DNA of 64,000 bases from Rhodovarius crocodyli (GTDB taxonomy: Bacteria > Pseudomonadota > Alphaproteobacteria > Acetobacterales > Acetobacteraceae), in contig NZ_SACL01000003.1 of NCBI RefSeq assembly GCF_004005855.1, positions 310,001 through 374,000 of the forward strand, read 5' to 3'. The notes under the pieces were generated by a model. The model made no database searches, had not been told where the DNA came from, and was given only the letters and a program-made list of their open reading frames with translations. Both the position numbers and the translations under genes were made by a program. Shown here piece by piece: positions 46,780-59,867 of the stretch. Within the stretch, counting starts at the first letter, position 1, and each line of letters starts with the position of its first letter.

Positions 46780-49700
46780 TCAGACCATGAAGTACTTGGC
46801 CTTGGGGTGGTGCAGCACGATCGCGCTGGTCGACTGCTCGGGGTGCAGCTGCCATTCGTCGCTGATGGAGACGCCGATGCGCTCCGCCTTCAGCAGCTTC
46901 AGCAGCGGCTCCTGGTCCTCCAGCTTCGGGCAGGCCGGATAGCCGAAGGAATAGCGCCCGCCGCGATAGCCCTGGGAGAGCATCTTCTCGATGTCGGGCT
47001 CGTCCTCGGCGGCGAAGCCCAGCTCCGCGCGGATGCGCTTATGGACGTATTCGGCCATCGCCTCCGCCATCTCGACCGAGAGGCCGTGCAGGTACAGGTA
47101 GTCCTGGTAGCGATTGCCCTCGAACCACTCGCGCGCCACGTCGCTGGCCTTCTGGCCGACGGTGACGACCTGCAGGCCGATCACGTCGCGCACCGGGTCC
47201 TCGATGTCGCGCAGGAAGTCGGCAATGCAGTCGCCATCCTCCTTCGGCTGGCGGGGCATGGTGAAGCGCGCGGCCTCGGTCACGCCGTCCTCCTCGAACA
47301 GCACCACGTCGTTGCCCTGGCCGGCGCACTTCCAATAGCCGTAGATCGCCTGCGGCTTCAGGATGTCCTGCTCCTCGGTCAGCGTCAGCATGCGGCGCAG
47401 CACCGGGCGCAGCTCCTGCTTCGCCCAGCCCAGGAAGTCTTCCAGGCTGCGGCCGGCCTTGCGGAAGCCCCACTGGAACTGGAACAGGCTGCGCTCATTG
47501 ATGAAGGGCACCAGGGCCTTCGGCGCGGCCTCCATCACCTTGGCACCCCAGAAGGGCGGCGTGACCGGGGCCAGCCCGTCCATCATCCGCTTGCGGCGGC
47601 CCTGGGCGTAGTTCACGTCCACCGGTGCGAAGCCGCGCGGGTCGGCGGTGCCCAGCGTGCGCTTCTCGTTGCGGGACTTGCCGACGCGCTTGGTCTGCAG
47701 CGCGGACAGGTAGTCGTCGAAGCCGTTGCCGACCACCTTGTCCATCAGCGTCAGCCCGTCGAAGGCATCGCGCGCATAGGCCACGCGGCCGCTGCTCTCG
47801 CCGCCGGCATAGGCACGGACGCAATCGTCCTCGACATAGTTGCGGGTCAGTGCGGCACCGCCCAGCAGCACGGGCACGTCGAGGCCGAGGCGGTGCATTT
47901 CCTCCAGGTTCTCGCGCATCACGACGGTGGACTTCACCAGCAGGCCGGACATGCCGATGGCATGGGCCTTATGCTCGCGCACGGCGGCCACCATGTCGGC
48001 CAGCGGCACCTTGATGCCGAGGTTCACGACCTTGTAGCCGTTGTTGGTCAGGATGATGTCCACGAGGTTCTTGCCGATGTCGTGCACATCGCCCTTCACC
48101 GTGGCCAGCACCATGATGCCCTTTTCCTGGCCCTCGACGCGTTCCATGAGCGGTTCGAGGAAGGCGACGGCGGTCTTCATCGTCTCGGCGGATTGCAGCA
48201 CGAAGGGCAGCTGCATCTTGCCGGCGCCGAACAGCTCGCCCACCACCTTCATGCCGTCCAGCAGCACGTCGTTGATGATGGCCAGCGGCGCCATGCCCTT
48301 GGCCAGCGCCTCGTTCAGGTCGTCCTCCAGCCCCTTGCGGTCGCCGTCGACGATGCGGTCCTTCAGGCGGCCTTCCGGGGTCTCGGCGCGCACCTTGGCC
48401 ACGGCATCGGCGGCCTTGCGGCCGGCGAACATCTCCAGCAGCTTCTGCAGCGGGTCGTAGCCTTCCTCTCGCCGGTCATAGATCAAATCCTCCATCACCT
48501 TCACCTCCTCGGGCGGGATCAGGTGTAGGGGCTTGATCTTGGACACATGCACGATGGCGCCGGTCATGCCGGCCTTCACCGCGTGGTCGAGGAACACGCT
48601 GTTCAGCACGTGGCGCGCGGCGGGGTTCAGGCCGAAGCTGATGTTGGACAGGCCGAGGATGATCTGGATGTCGGGGAATTTCTCCCGGATCATGCGGATG
48701 CCGTCCAGCGTCCAGACGCCGAGCTTGCGGTCGTCCTCATTGCCGGTGGCGATGGTAAAGGTCAGCGGGTCGATCATCAGATCGGATTGCGGCAGGCCGT
48801 ACTTGTCGCAGGCGAATTCCACCAGGCGCGTCGCGATGCGCAGCTTGTCCTCGGCAGTCTTGGCCATGCCCACTTCGTCGATCGTCAGCGCGATGACCGC
48901 GCCGCCGAACTTCTTGGCCAGCTTCATGCGGTCATGCGCCGCGCCCTCGCCGTCCTCGAAGTTGATCGAGTTGATGATGGGCTTGCCGCCATGCAGCTTC
49001 AGCGCGGCCTCGATCACCGGGGTTTCCGTGCTGTCGATCACCAGCGGCGCGTTCACGCTGGCGGTGAAGCGGCGGATCACCTCGTTCATCTCGGCCATTT
49101 CGTCGCGACCGACGAAGGCGGTGCAGATGTCGAGGCTGTTGGAGCCTTCGCCTACCTGCTCACGCCCGATGGCCAGGCACCCGTCCCAGTCATGGGCGGC
49201 CTGGCGCTCGCGCCACGCCTTGGAGCCATTGGCGTTGCAGCGCTCACCGATCGAGAAATAGGCGTTTTCCTGCCGCAGCGACGTCGCGCCGTAGAGCGAG
49301 GCCACGGAAGGGATCCAGTGGTATTTGCGCGCCACGGGCGCCGGGCGGTGGCTGGCCCCGCCCAGGCGGCGCAGCATGTCGTCCAGCTGGCCGATATGGG
49401 CGGTGTTGGTGCCGCAGCAGCCACCGATCAGGTTCACGCCGTATTCGGTCACGAACCGCTCCATCCACACCGCCATGTCGGGCGCCGCGAGGGGGTAGTG
49501 CGTCTTGCCGTCCACCAGCTCCGGCAGGCCGGCATTGGGCTGCACGGAGATCAGGCCGGGCCAGTTCTGCGACAGGAAGCGGACGTGCTCGGCCATTTCC
49601 TGCGGGCCGGTGGCGCAGTTCAGCCCCATCAGCGGCACGTCCAGCGAATGCGCGACGGTGGAGGCCGCCGCGATGTCGGGCCCGACCAGCAAGGTGCCCG

Positions 49701-50286
49701 TCGTTTCGACCGTGACCTGCACGAAGATGGGGATGTCGCTGCCCACCTCGGCGCGGGCGATCTTGGCGGCGTTCACGGCCGCCTTGATGAACAGCGTGTC
49801 CTGGTTGGTCTCGGTCAGCAGCGCGTCGGCGCCGCCCGCGATCAGGCCGCGGCACTGCACGGTCAGGGCTGCTTCCAGCGTGTCGTAGTCGATGTGCCCC
49901 AGGCTCGGCAGCTTGGTGCCCGGGCCGATGTCGCCCACCACCCAACGGTGGCGGCCGTCCACGAACTCCTCGGCCGCCTCACGCGCGATCTCGACCGCCT
50001 TCTTGTTCAGCTCGAAGGCGCGGGAGCCGAGTTCGAATTCCTCAAGCGTGATCGGGCTGCCGCCGAAGGTGTTGGTCAGCACCATGTCGGCGCCGGCGGC
50101 GTAGTAGCCGCGGTGGATTTCACGCACCATGTCGGGGCGCGACAGCACCAGCACGTCGGTGCAGTTCTCCTTGCCCCAATAGTCGCGCTCGATGTCGAGC
50201 GTCATGCCTTGCACGATGCTGCCCGTGCCGCCGTCGCACAGCAGCACGCGGGACTTCAACGCTTCGAGCAGATGCGGACGGGACAT
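46780..50286 (-). CDS. metH: Methionine synthase, cobalamin-dependent (full-length)
   Basis: A 1168-residue single-chain MetH transferring methyl from methyltetrahydrofolate to homocysteine through cobalamin. Homocysteine domain (residues 1-330) with zinc cysteines in LNCATGP and GGCCGTN; pterin domain with SIGERCNANGSKAW and INSINFEDGE; cobalamin cap; cobalamin motif D-x-H-x-x-G with Asp733, His735 (cobalt ligand) and Gly738; C-terminal reactivation domain ending with FGYPACPKLEDQ. The start at 50286 follows a GAAAGAAACG leader. It lies 13 bases downstream of the ArsR-methyltransferase regulator and is probably in its transcript. Confidence 0.97.
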   Translation of the reverse strand: MSRPHLLEALKSRVLLCDGGTGSIVQGMTLDIERDYWGKENCTDVLVLSRPDMVREIHRGYYAAGADMVLTNTFGGSPITLEEFELGSRAFELNKKAVEIAREAAEEFVDGRHRWVVGDIGPGTKLPSLGHIDYDTLEAALTVQCRGLIAGGADALLTETNQDTLFIKAAVNAAKIARAEVGSDIPIFVQVTVETTGTLLVGPDIAAASTVAHSLDVPLMGLNCATGPQEMAEHVRFLSQNWPGLISVQPNAGLPELVDGKTHYPLAAPDMAVWMERFVTEYGVNLIGGCCGTNTAHIGQLDDMLRRLGGASHRPAPVARKYHWIPSVASLYGATSLRQENAYFSIGERCNANGSKAWRERQAAHDWDGCLAIGREQVGEGSNSLDICTAFVGRDEMAEMNEVIRRFTASVNAPLVIDSTETPVIEAALKLHGGKPIINSINFEDGEGAAHDRMKLAKKFGGAVIALTIDEVGMAKTAEDKLRIATRLVEFACDKYGLPQSDLMIDPLTFTIATGNEDDRKLGVWTLDGIRMIREKFPDIQIILGLSNISFGLNPAARHVLNSVFLDHAVKAGMTGAIVHVSKIKPLHLIPPEEVKVMEDLIYDRREEGYDPLQKLLEMFAGRKAADAVAKVRAETPEGRLKDRIVDGDRKGLEDDLNEALAKGMAPLAIINDVLLDGMKVVGELFGAGKMQLPFVLQSAETMKTAVAFLEPLMERVEGQEKGIMVLATVKGDVHDIGKNLVDIILTNNGYKVVNLGIKVPLADMVAAVREHKAHAIGMSGLLVKSTVVMRENLEEMHRLGLDVPVLLGGAALTRNYVEDDCVRAYAGGESSGRVAYARDAFDGLTLMDKVVGNGFDDYLSALQTKRVGKSRNEKRTLGTADPRGFAPVDVNYAQGRRKRMMDGLAPVTPPFWGAKVMEAAPKALVPFINERSLFQFQWGFRKAGRSLEDFLGWAKQELRPVLRRMLTLTEEQDILKPQAIYGYWKCAGQGNDVVLFEEDGVTEAARFTMPRQPKEDGDCIADFLRDIEDPVRDVIGLQVVTVGQKASDVAREWFEGNRYQDYLYLHGLSVEMAEAMAEYVHKRIRAELGFAAEDEPDIEKMLSQGYRGGRYSFGYPACPKLEDQEPLLKLLKAERIGVSISDEWQLHPEQSTSAIVLHHPKAKYFMV

Positions 50287-50299
50287 AGGCGTTTCTTTC

Positions 50300-51253
50300 T
50301 TAGAGAGCGAAGGCAGGTTCGGAAGTGGTGGTGGCGGCGGCCTGGCGCTCGGCCAGCCACAGCCCCACGAAAAGCGGGCCGGGGATGCGTTCCACCCGGC
50401 GCATGGCACAGCCGCCGGCATTCAGCCAGCCGTCCAGCTGCCCATCGGTGAAGCCCGGCCAGCGATGGGCATGGCGGGCCATCAGTTCCGTGCGCTCATG
50501 CGCGGCCAGATCCACCAGCAGCAGCTGCCCGCCCGGGGTCAGCACGCGGGCTGCCTCCTGGATCGCGGCGGCCGGGTCCTCGGCGTAGTGCAGCACCATC
50601 TGCATGGCCACCACCTCGAAGGAGGCATCGGCGAAGGGCAGGCGGTACATGTCCGCCTGGCGCACATGGGCGCGGGCGGCCAGGCCGCGCTCGGCCAGGC
50701 GGGCACGGGCCAGCGCCAGCATCTCGCGGCTGGCATCCACGCCCAGCGCGCTGTCGGCGCGTTCGGCCAGCAGCTCCAGCAGGCGGCCGGTGCCGGTGCC
50801 GATATCCAGCACGCGGCCGACATGGGCGGGCAGGGCGGCCAGCATGGCCTGCTCCATGGCCGCCGCCGGCAAGTCGAGCGCGCGCATCTCGTCCCAATCG
50901 GCGCCGTCACGCACGAAGGCGTCGCTGGCGGCGCGGGCGCGCTCGGCGGCGATGCGGGCGGCCTGGCGGCGGTCCTGTGCCAGCAGCGGGTCGTTCTCCG
51001 GCAGGCGGGCCAGGATGTCGCCCAGCAGGGCATTGCCGCGCGGCAGCTGGAAATAGGCGTTGGCGCCTTCGGGGATGCGCTCCAGCAGCCCGGCCTCCAC
51101 CAGCAGCTTCAGGTGGCGGGACAGGCGCGGCTGGGACTGGCCCAGCACGTCGCACATGTCGCTGACGCACAGGGCACCGCGCGCGCAGAGCGCGAGAAGG
51201 CGGAGCCGGGTCGGCTCGGCCGCGGCGCGCAGCTGGGTGAGGATGGTGTCCAT
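50300..51253 (-). CDS. ArsR-family regulator fused to a SAM-binding methyltransferase domain (SahR-like)
   Basis: 317 residues. A winged helix-turn-helix (residues about 1-90: LRAAAEPTRLRLLALCARG, SDMCDVLGQSQPRLSRHLKLL) precedes a class I methyltransferase domain with VLDIGTGTGRLLELLAE and GVDASREML. No metal-site cysteine pair of the classical ArsR kind stands out. Position directly before metH, and the palindrome between its promoter boxes, indicate a repressor sensing S-adenosylhomocysteine or S-adenosylmethionine, as known for SahR. Whether the methyltransferase domain is catalytic or only a sensor is open. Confidence 0.92.
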   Translation of the reverse strand: MDTILTQLRAAAEPTRLRLLALCARGALCVSDMCDVLGQSQPRLSRHLKLLVEAGLLERIPEGANAYFQLPRGNALLGDILARLPENDPLLAQDRRQAARIAAERARAASDAFVRDGADWDEMRALDLPAAAMEQAMLAALPAHVGRVLDIGTGTGRLLELLAERADSALGVDASREMLALARARLAERGLAARAHVRQADMYRLPFADASFEVVAMQMVLHYAEDPAAAIQEAARVLTPGGQLLLVDLAAHERTELMARHAHRWPGFTDGQLDGWLNAGGCAMRRVERIPGPLFVGLWLAERQAAATTTSEPAFAL

Positions 51254-51297
51254 GAGGTCCGCTTACATGGTATGGGGGCAAAGGCTAGGCAGCCCCT

Positions 51298-51326
51298 TCT
51301 ATCACATAAAGATATCCTTATGTCTA
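51298..51326 (-). promoter_or_regulatory. Promoter with overlapping 20-bp near-palindromic operator, arsR-methyltransferase/metH operon
   Basis: On the minus strand TAGACA (51321-51326, like -35 TTGACA) is followed after exactly 17 bases by GATAGA (51298-51303, weak -10). The spacer is filled by ACATAAAGATATCCTTATGT (51304-51323 on the plus strand), a 20-bp palindrome with a single mismatched pair. Binding there would block RNA polymerase. This fits autoregulation by the ArsR-type regulator 50 bases downstream and metH after it. The same site ends eight bases before the divergent ATG at 51331. Confidence 0.72.
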
Positions 51327-51330
51327 TCGA

Positions 51331-51687
51331 ATGAGCTGGAAGATCGACGCCCGCGTGCCCGTTTCCGTCGAGGAAGCGCCCGAACTGCCCCCCGGCGGCG
51401 GCTATGCCCTGCTGGCGGAGGCCGAATTGCCGGCCGGCCTGCCCGCCGGCACGCCCGCCATCCTGTTCACCCCGGATGAGGGCATGCCCCACCCGGCCGC
51501 CTGCGCCTGCTGCCAGGGGCAGGGGGCGGTGCCGGCGGCGCTCGCCACCCTGTTCCGGGACCGCGCCATGGGCGGGCCCTGGTTCGACCGGGTGATCGCC
51601 ATGCCCCGCACCCCGCGCGGCCGCGCCATGATCGAGGAAGCCATGACCAGGGATATTCTCACCGTCGCCCGGTTCCGCCCCGCCTGA
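51331..51687 (+). CDS. Small hypothetical protein with CxCC motif, 118 aa
   Basis: A soluble protein starting MSWKIDARVPVSVEEAPELP. Residues 54-64 hold HPAACACCQG, with Cys58, Cys60 and Cys61, a CxCC metal-ligand pattern like that of CobW-type metallochaperones, but there is no GTPase domain. The C-terminal half has WFDRVIAMPRTPRGRAM and ends TVARFRPA. No good ribosome site precedes the ATG, so leaderless translation or a later start is possible. The stop overlaps the next methyltransferase gene (TGATG). I do not recognise the family. Confidence 0.68.
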   Translation: MSWKIDARVPVSVEEAPELPPGGGYALLAEAELPAGLPAGTPAILFTPDEGMPHPAACACCQGQGAVPAALATLFRDRAMGGPWFDRVIAMPRTPRGRAMIEEAMTRDILTVARFRPA

Positions 51688-52538
51688 TGGCGACCGCGGA
51701 AGCCCATCGCCGCGACGTGGCGAAATACTATCGCTGGCTGGACAAGCTGGAATGGATGCGCGTGATGCGCGGCGAGACCGGCAACGGCGCCCAGCCCGTG
51801 CACCGCGCCCTGCGCGACCCCGATGGCGGAGAGACCAGCCCCGGCGTGGTGCACCGGCTGATGGCCGGCGCCATCCCGCTGCCCGCCAACCCCCGCGTGC
51901 TGGATGCCGGCTGCGGCTATGGCGCCACCATGCTGGACCTGGCGCCGAAGCTGGGCGGGGAGTGGCTGGGCATCACCCTGTCGGACGTGCAGGTGAAGCG
52001 CGGCAACGAGGAAGCCGCCGCGCGCGGCCTGCCCGATGTGCGGCTCGAAGTCGGCAGCTTCGATGCGCCGCCGCCCGGCCCCTTCGACTGGATCTACGGC
52101 ATCGAGAGCCTGATCCATTCCCCCGATCCGGGCAGCACCATCGCCGCGCTGGCGGCACGGCTGGCGCCTGGCGGCTGGCTGACGATCGTGGATGACATGC
52201 CCGAGGACGCGCTGCCGCCCGAGGCCGCCACGCGGGTGGATACCTTCCGCCGCTGCTGGCGCGCGCCGGTGGCGCCGGGCCGCGCCGCCTGGCTGGCCCA
52301 TGCCGCCGCCGCCGGGCTGGAGCCTGGCCCCGAGATCGACCTGACGCCGCTGACGCTCAGCCGCCCGATGGCGGAACTGGCGCCCCGCATCGCCGCCCGC
52401 GCGCGGGAGGCACGGTGGAAGCGCCTGCTCGGCCTGGGTTACCGCAGCGAGGCCGATCTGGGCGGCATGACGCTGGAGACGCTGCTGGCCGACGGCAGCA
52501 TGCGCTATCGCATGCTGACCGCCAGGCGGCCTGCCTAG
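51687..52538 (+). CDS. Class I SAM-dependent methyltransferase
   Basis: 283 residues. Motif I is VLDAGCGYGATMLDLAP, followed by GITLSDVQVKRGN, an acidic motif II region (DWIYGIESLIHSPDPG) and the post-motif GGWLTIVDDMPED. The architecture resembles small-molecule or lipid methyltransferases of the UbiE/tocopherol/cyclopropane group. The substrate is unknown. It is coupled to the CxCC protein by a one-base overlap, and its stop overlaps the convergent reductase by four bases. No membrane segment. Confidence 0.9.
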   Translation: MATAEAHRRDVAKYYRWLDKLEWMRVMRGETGNGAQPVHRALRDPDGGETSPGVVHRLMAGAIPLPANPRVLDAGCGYGATMLDLAPKLGGEWLGITLSDVQVKRGNEEAAARGLPDVRLEVGSFDAPPPGPFDWIYGIESLIHSPDPGSTIAALAARLAPGGWLTIVDDMPEDALPPEAATRVDTFRRCWRAPVAPGRAAWLAHAAAAGLEPGPEIDLTPLTLSRPMAELAPRIAARAREARWKRLLGLGYRSEADLGGMTLETLLADGSMRYRMLTARRPA

Positions 52539-53554
52539 AGAACCTTCACCACGGCCTTGCCGAAGTTCCTGCCTTCCAGCAGGCCCAGGAAGGCTTCCGG
52601 GGCGTTCTCCAGCCCCTCGGTCACGTCCTCCTTCACCTTCATCTGCCCGGCCGCGATATGGCCCAGCATTTCCGCGCGGAAGGCCGGGTATTGCGCCCAG
52701 CCATGGTCGCTGACGATGAAGCCCTGGATCCGCAGCCGCTTGCGCACCACCGGCCCCAGATTGGGCCCGGCCGGCGCGCCGGAGGCATCGGCCCCGGGTG
52801 CGGTGTTGTACTGCGCGATCATCCCGCACATCACCATCCGGCCGAAATCGTTGAAGCGCGGGAACACGGCGGCCTGCACCGCGCCGCCCACGTTTTCCCA
52901 GTACACGTCGATGCCGGCCGGGCAGGCGGCATCCAGCGCCGGGTCCAGCGGCGCGCGGTGGTCCACGCAGGCATCGAAGCCCAGCTCATCGGTCACGAAG
53001 GCGCATTTCGCCGCCCCGCCCGCGACACCCACCACCCGCGCGCCCGCGATCTTGCCGAGCTGCCCGACCACCTGGCCCACCGCGCCCGAGGCCGCCGAGA
53101 CCACCAGCGTCTCGCCGGCCTTGGGCTGGCCGATCTCCTTCAACCCCCACCAGCCGGTCAGCCCCGGCATGCCCAGCACGCCCAGGTTCCAGGACAGCGG
53201 CGCATCATGCGGCGAGATCTTCCACAGCCGCGAGGAATCGACGGCCGAGAAGCGCTGCCAGCCATAGCCGCCCAGCACCGTGTCGCCCGGCCGGAAATCC
53301 GGGTGGCGGCTCTCCACCACCTCGCCCACGGTCTGGCCTTCCATCACCGCGCCGATCTCGACGGGCTTGGAATAGCTTTTCGCGTCGCTCATCCGCCCGC
53401 GCATGTAGGGGTCGAGGCTGAGATAGCGCGCGCGCACCAGCACCTGGCCCTCGGCGGGCTTGGGGATGGCGTGCTCTACGATGTCGAAGTCGGACAGCAC
53501 GGGCGCGCCCTGCGGGCGGGCGCGCAGCAGAACGGCCAGATTGGTCTCGGTCAC
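52535..53554 (-). CDS. NADP-dependent oxidoreductase, zinc-independent MDR family (CurA / prostaglandin reductase-like)
   Basis: 339 residues of the medium-chain dehydrogenase/reductase superfamily without the zinc cysteines. An N-terminal GroES-like domain with YLSLDPYMRGRMSDA is typical of the leukotriene B4 dehydrogenase/curcumin reductase branch. The Rossmann motif is SAASGAVGQVVGQLGKIAG, followed by VYWENVGG and FIVSDH. These enzymes reduce alkenals and enones with NADPH. Cytoplasmic, apparently monocistronic. Confidence 0.94.
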   Translation of the reverse strand: MTETNLAVLLRARPQGAPVLSDFDIVEHAIPKPAEGQVLVRARYLSLDPYMRGRMSDAKSYSKPVEIGAVMEGQTVGEVVESRHPDFRPGDTVLGGYGWQRFSAVDSSRLWKISPHDAPLSWNLGVLGMPGLTGWWGLKEIGQPKAGETLVVSAASGAVGQVVGQLGKIAGARVVGVAGGAAKCAFVTDELGFDACVDHRAPLDPALDAACPAGIDVYWENVGGAVQAAVFPRFNDFGRMVMCGMIAQYNTAPGADASGAPAGPNLGPVVRKRLRIQGFIVSDHGWAQYPAFRAEMLGHIAAGQMKVKEDVTEGLENAPEAFLGLLEGRNFGKAVVKVL

Positions 53555-53619
53555 GGCGTTGTCCTCGGTCAGGTTTCAGGCGAGGCTAACCCCATCGTCC
53601 CATGAAGGAACAGGGCCCC

Positions 53620-54000
53620 ATGCAGGTCACCGCCATCGACCACCTCCATTACCGCAGCCTCAACCCGCGCGCCGCCGCCGACTGGTGGAAGGCCGCCTTT
53701 GGTGCCTCCGAGATCGGGGAGGTGATGAACGGCGACAAGCTGCGCGTGATGATCGAGCTGGCGGGGCTGAAGCTGTTCATCGAGGAAGTGGCCGCGGGCA
53801 CCGGCGCGCCGCCGCCCGCACCCTTCCTGGGGCTGGAGCATATCGGCATCACGGTGAAGGACATCGAGGCGGCCGTTGCGCATGTCACGGCCAAGGGCGG
53901 CAAGCTGTCCAAGCCCATCACCAGCCCGCGCCCCGGCCTGCGCATCTGCTTTATCGAGGGGCCGGACGGCAGCTCGATCGAGCTGCTGGAGCGGGCCTGA
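53620..54000 (+). CDS. VOC family (glyoxalase/bleomycin-resistance-like) protein
   Basis: 126 residues from the ATG at 53620 (MQVTAIDHLHYRSLNPRAA); an in-frame ATG at 53602 adds six residues, but AAGGA and AGGG lie better placed for 53620. Two beta-alpha-beta-beta-beta modules are visible. Candidate metal ligands are His8 in IDHLHY and the histidine of LEHIGITVKD, and the C-terminal FIEGPDGSSIELLE strand supplies the conserved Glu. Function is probably a metal-dependent lyase, isomerase or dioxygenase on an unknown small molecule. Confidence 0.88.
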   Translation: MQVTAIDHLHYRSLNPRAAADWWKAAFGASEIGEVMNGDKLRVMIELAGLKLFIEEVAAGTGAPPPAPFLGLEHIGITVKDIEAAVAHVTAKGGKLSKPITSPRPGLRICFIEGPDGSSIELLERA

Positions 54001-54018
54001 CCCCGCCGGCTGGGGCTG

Positions 54019-56954
<2,936 letters not shown>

Positions 56955-56959
56955 AGCCG

Positions 56960-57709
56960 GTGCGGCTTGCTGTGCTCTCAGACGTGCACGGCAACGCCCT
57001 CGCGCTGGAGGCGGTGCTCGCGGATGCGCGGGCCATCGGCTTCGACGTGATGGTGGACCTCGGCGACACCGTCTCGGGTCCCTTGTGGCCCGAGGACACG
57101 CTGGCGCTGATGGAAAAGGCGGGCGCACTCGCCATCCGGGGTAATCATGACCGGGTGGTGGGCTGCGATGCGCCGGAGACGATGTATGCGACCGACCGCT
57201 TCGCCCATGAGGTGCTGAGCCCGGTCGTTCGGCAGGCGCTGGCCGACAGGCCCGCCACCCTGCGCATCGGCCCGGTGCTGGCCACCCATGGCACCCCGAC
57301 AAGCGACATGGACTATCTGCTGCATGAGGCCACGCCCCATGGCGTGATCGAGCGGCGCCACGACACCGTCGCCGCCCTTCTGGGCGACACGGGCGACGCC
57401 GAGGTGATCCTCTGCGGCCATACCCACCGCGCGCATGCCGTGCGGCTGGCGGATGGTCGGCTGGTGGTGAACCCCGGCAGCGTCGGCCAGCCCGGCTACA
57501 GCTGGGATGTGCCGGTGCCGCATGTGATGGAAGCCGGCGCGCCGCATGCGCGCTGGGCCCTGCTGGAACGCACCGGAAAAGGCGCGCAGGCAGGATGGGA
57601 GATGACCCACCGAATGGTGGTCTACGACTGGGAAAGGGCTTCGGCCGAAGCCGCGCGCCACGGGCGGGCGGAATGGGCACGCAGCCTTGCTACGGGCTTC
57701 ACCGCTTGA
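56960..57709 (+). CDS. Metallophosphoesterase family protein
   Basis: 249 residues from a GTG at 56960, five bases after mdh. The calcineurin-like metal motifs are complete: LSDVHGNALALEAV (D-x-H), DLGDTVSGP, GNHDRV, an LATHG-type histidine and CGHTHRAH. It resembles YfcE/diadenosine-tetraphosphatase-like phosphodiesterases. Substrate unknown. It is inserted between mdh and sucCD, which are contiguous in many alphaproteobacteria, so a link to TCA-cycle metabolism or nucleotide signalling is possible. Confidence 0.93.
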   Translation: MRLAVLSDVHGNALALEAVLADARAIGFDVMVDLGDTVSGPLWPEDTLALMEKAGALAIRGNHDRVVGCDAPETMYATDRFAHEVLSPVVRQALADRPATLRIGPVLATHGTPTSDMDYLLHEATPHGVIERRHDTVAALLGDTGDAEVILCGHTHRAHAVRLADGRLVVNPGSVGQPGYSWDVPVPHVMEAGAPHARWALLERTGKGAQAGWEMTHRMVVYDWERASAEAARHGRAEWARSLATGFTA

Positions 57710-57718
57710 GGACGAACG

Positions 57719-58912
<1,194 letters not shown>

Positions 58913-58916
58913 GCAC

Positions 58917-59810
58917 ATGGCCATCCTGATCGACGCCAACACCCGCGTGATGACGCAGGGCTTCACCGGTTCCCAGGGCACCTTCCACGCCAGCCAGGGC
59001 ATCGCCTATGGCAGCAAGTATGTGGGCGGCGTGACCCCCGGCAAGGGCGGCATCATGCACCCCGAGCTGAACCTGCCGGTGTTCAACACGGTTGCCGAGT
59101 GCAAGGAAAAGACGGGCGCCGATGCCTCCGTCATCTACGTGCCGGCGGCCTTCGCGGCCGACTCGATCCTTGAGGCGATCGACGCCGAGATCCCGCTGAT
59201 CATCTGCATCACCGAAGGCATCCCGGTGCTGGACATGGTGAAGGTGAAGCGCGCGCTGGGCACCAGCAAGTCCCGCCTGGTGGGCCCGAACTGCCCCGGC
59301 GTGATCACGCCCGACGCCTGCAAGATCGGCATCATGCCGGGCCACATCCACCGCCGCGGCTCCGTCGGCATCGTGTCGCGTTCCGGCACGCTGACCTATG
59401 AGGCGGTGGCGCAGACCACGGCGGCCGGCCTCGGCCAGTCCACCTGCGTGGGCATCGGCGGTGACCCGGTGAAGGGCATGGACTTCATCGACGTGCTCGA
59501 GATGTTCCTGAAGGACGACGAGACCAGGTCGATCATCATGATCGGCGAGATCGGCGGCCAGTCCGAGGTGATCGGCGCCGAGTTCCTCCGCAAGGAGAAC
59601 TTCGGCCCCGGCAAGCCCAACAAGCCCGTCGTCGGCTTCATCGCCGGTGCGACCGCCCCTCCGGGCCGCCGCATGGGCCATGCGGGCGCGGTGATCTCGG
59701 GCGGCAAGGACACCGCCGCCGCGAAGATGGAAGCCATGGCCGCGGCCGGCATCCACATCGCCGACAGCCCGGCCGCGCTGGGCTCGACCATGGTCAAGGC
59801 GATCGGCTGA
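58917..59810 (+). CDS. sucD: Succinyl-CoA synthetase, alpha subunit
   Basis: 297 residues. The CoA-binding Rossmann domain starts [21 protein letters not shown], with [17 protein letters not shown]. The phosphohistidine is His255 in [10 protein letters not shown]. Partner of sucC. It is the last gene of the run, with a strong intrinsic terminator 23 bases after the stop. The alpha-ketoglutarate dehydrogenase genes (sucA, sucB), often next in alphaproteobacteria, are not here. Confidence 0.98.
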   Translation: MAILIDANTRVMTQGFTGSQGTFHASQGIAYGSKYVGGVTPGKGGIMHPELNLPVFNTVAECKEKTGADASVIYVPAAFAADSILEAIDAEIPLIICITEGIPVLDMVKVKRALGTSKSRLVGPNCPGVITPDACKIGIMPGHIHRRGSVGIVSRSGTLTYEAVAQTTAAGLGQSTCVGIGGDPVKGMDFIDVLEMFLKDDETRSIIMIGEIGGQSEVIGAEFLRKENFGPGKPNKPVVGFIAGATAPPGRRMGHAGAVISGGKDTAAAKMEAMAAAGIHIADSPAALGSTMVKAIG

Positions 59811-59832
59811 TCGCCTTCGGCTGAAGGTTCAG

Positions 59833-59863
59833 GGCGCTGCCTCGCAAGGGGCAGCGCCTTTTT
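59833..59863 (+). terminator. Intrinsic terminator of the mdh-sucCD run
   Basis: GGCGCTGCC (59833-59841) pairs perfectly with GGCAGCGCC (59850-59858) around an 8-base loop, followed by TTTTT (59859-59863). It ends four bases before the stop codon of the convergent methyltransferase gene. Confidence 0.93.
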
Positions 59864-59867
59864 CGTG

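Noticed and set aside
46657-48528. Long plus-strand open frame opposite metH
   Set aside because: Composition is Leu/His/Ala-rich with no motif. metH on the other strand is complete with all catalytic motifs.
51254-51330. SAM or SAH riboswitch before the ArsR-methyltransferase/metH operon
   Set aside because: Only 77 bases are available, the promoter and palindrome occupy the distal part, and no multi-stem pseudoknot pattern is visible in the remainder. A protein operator explains the site better.
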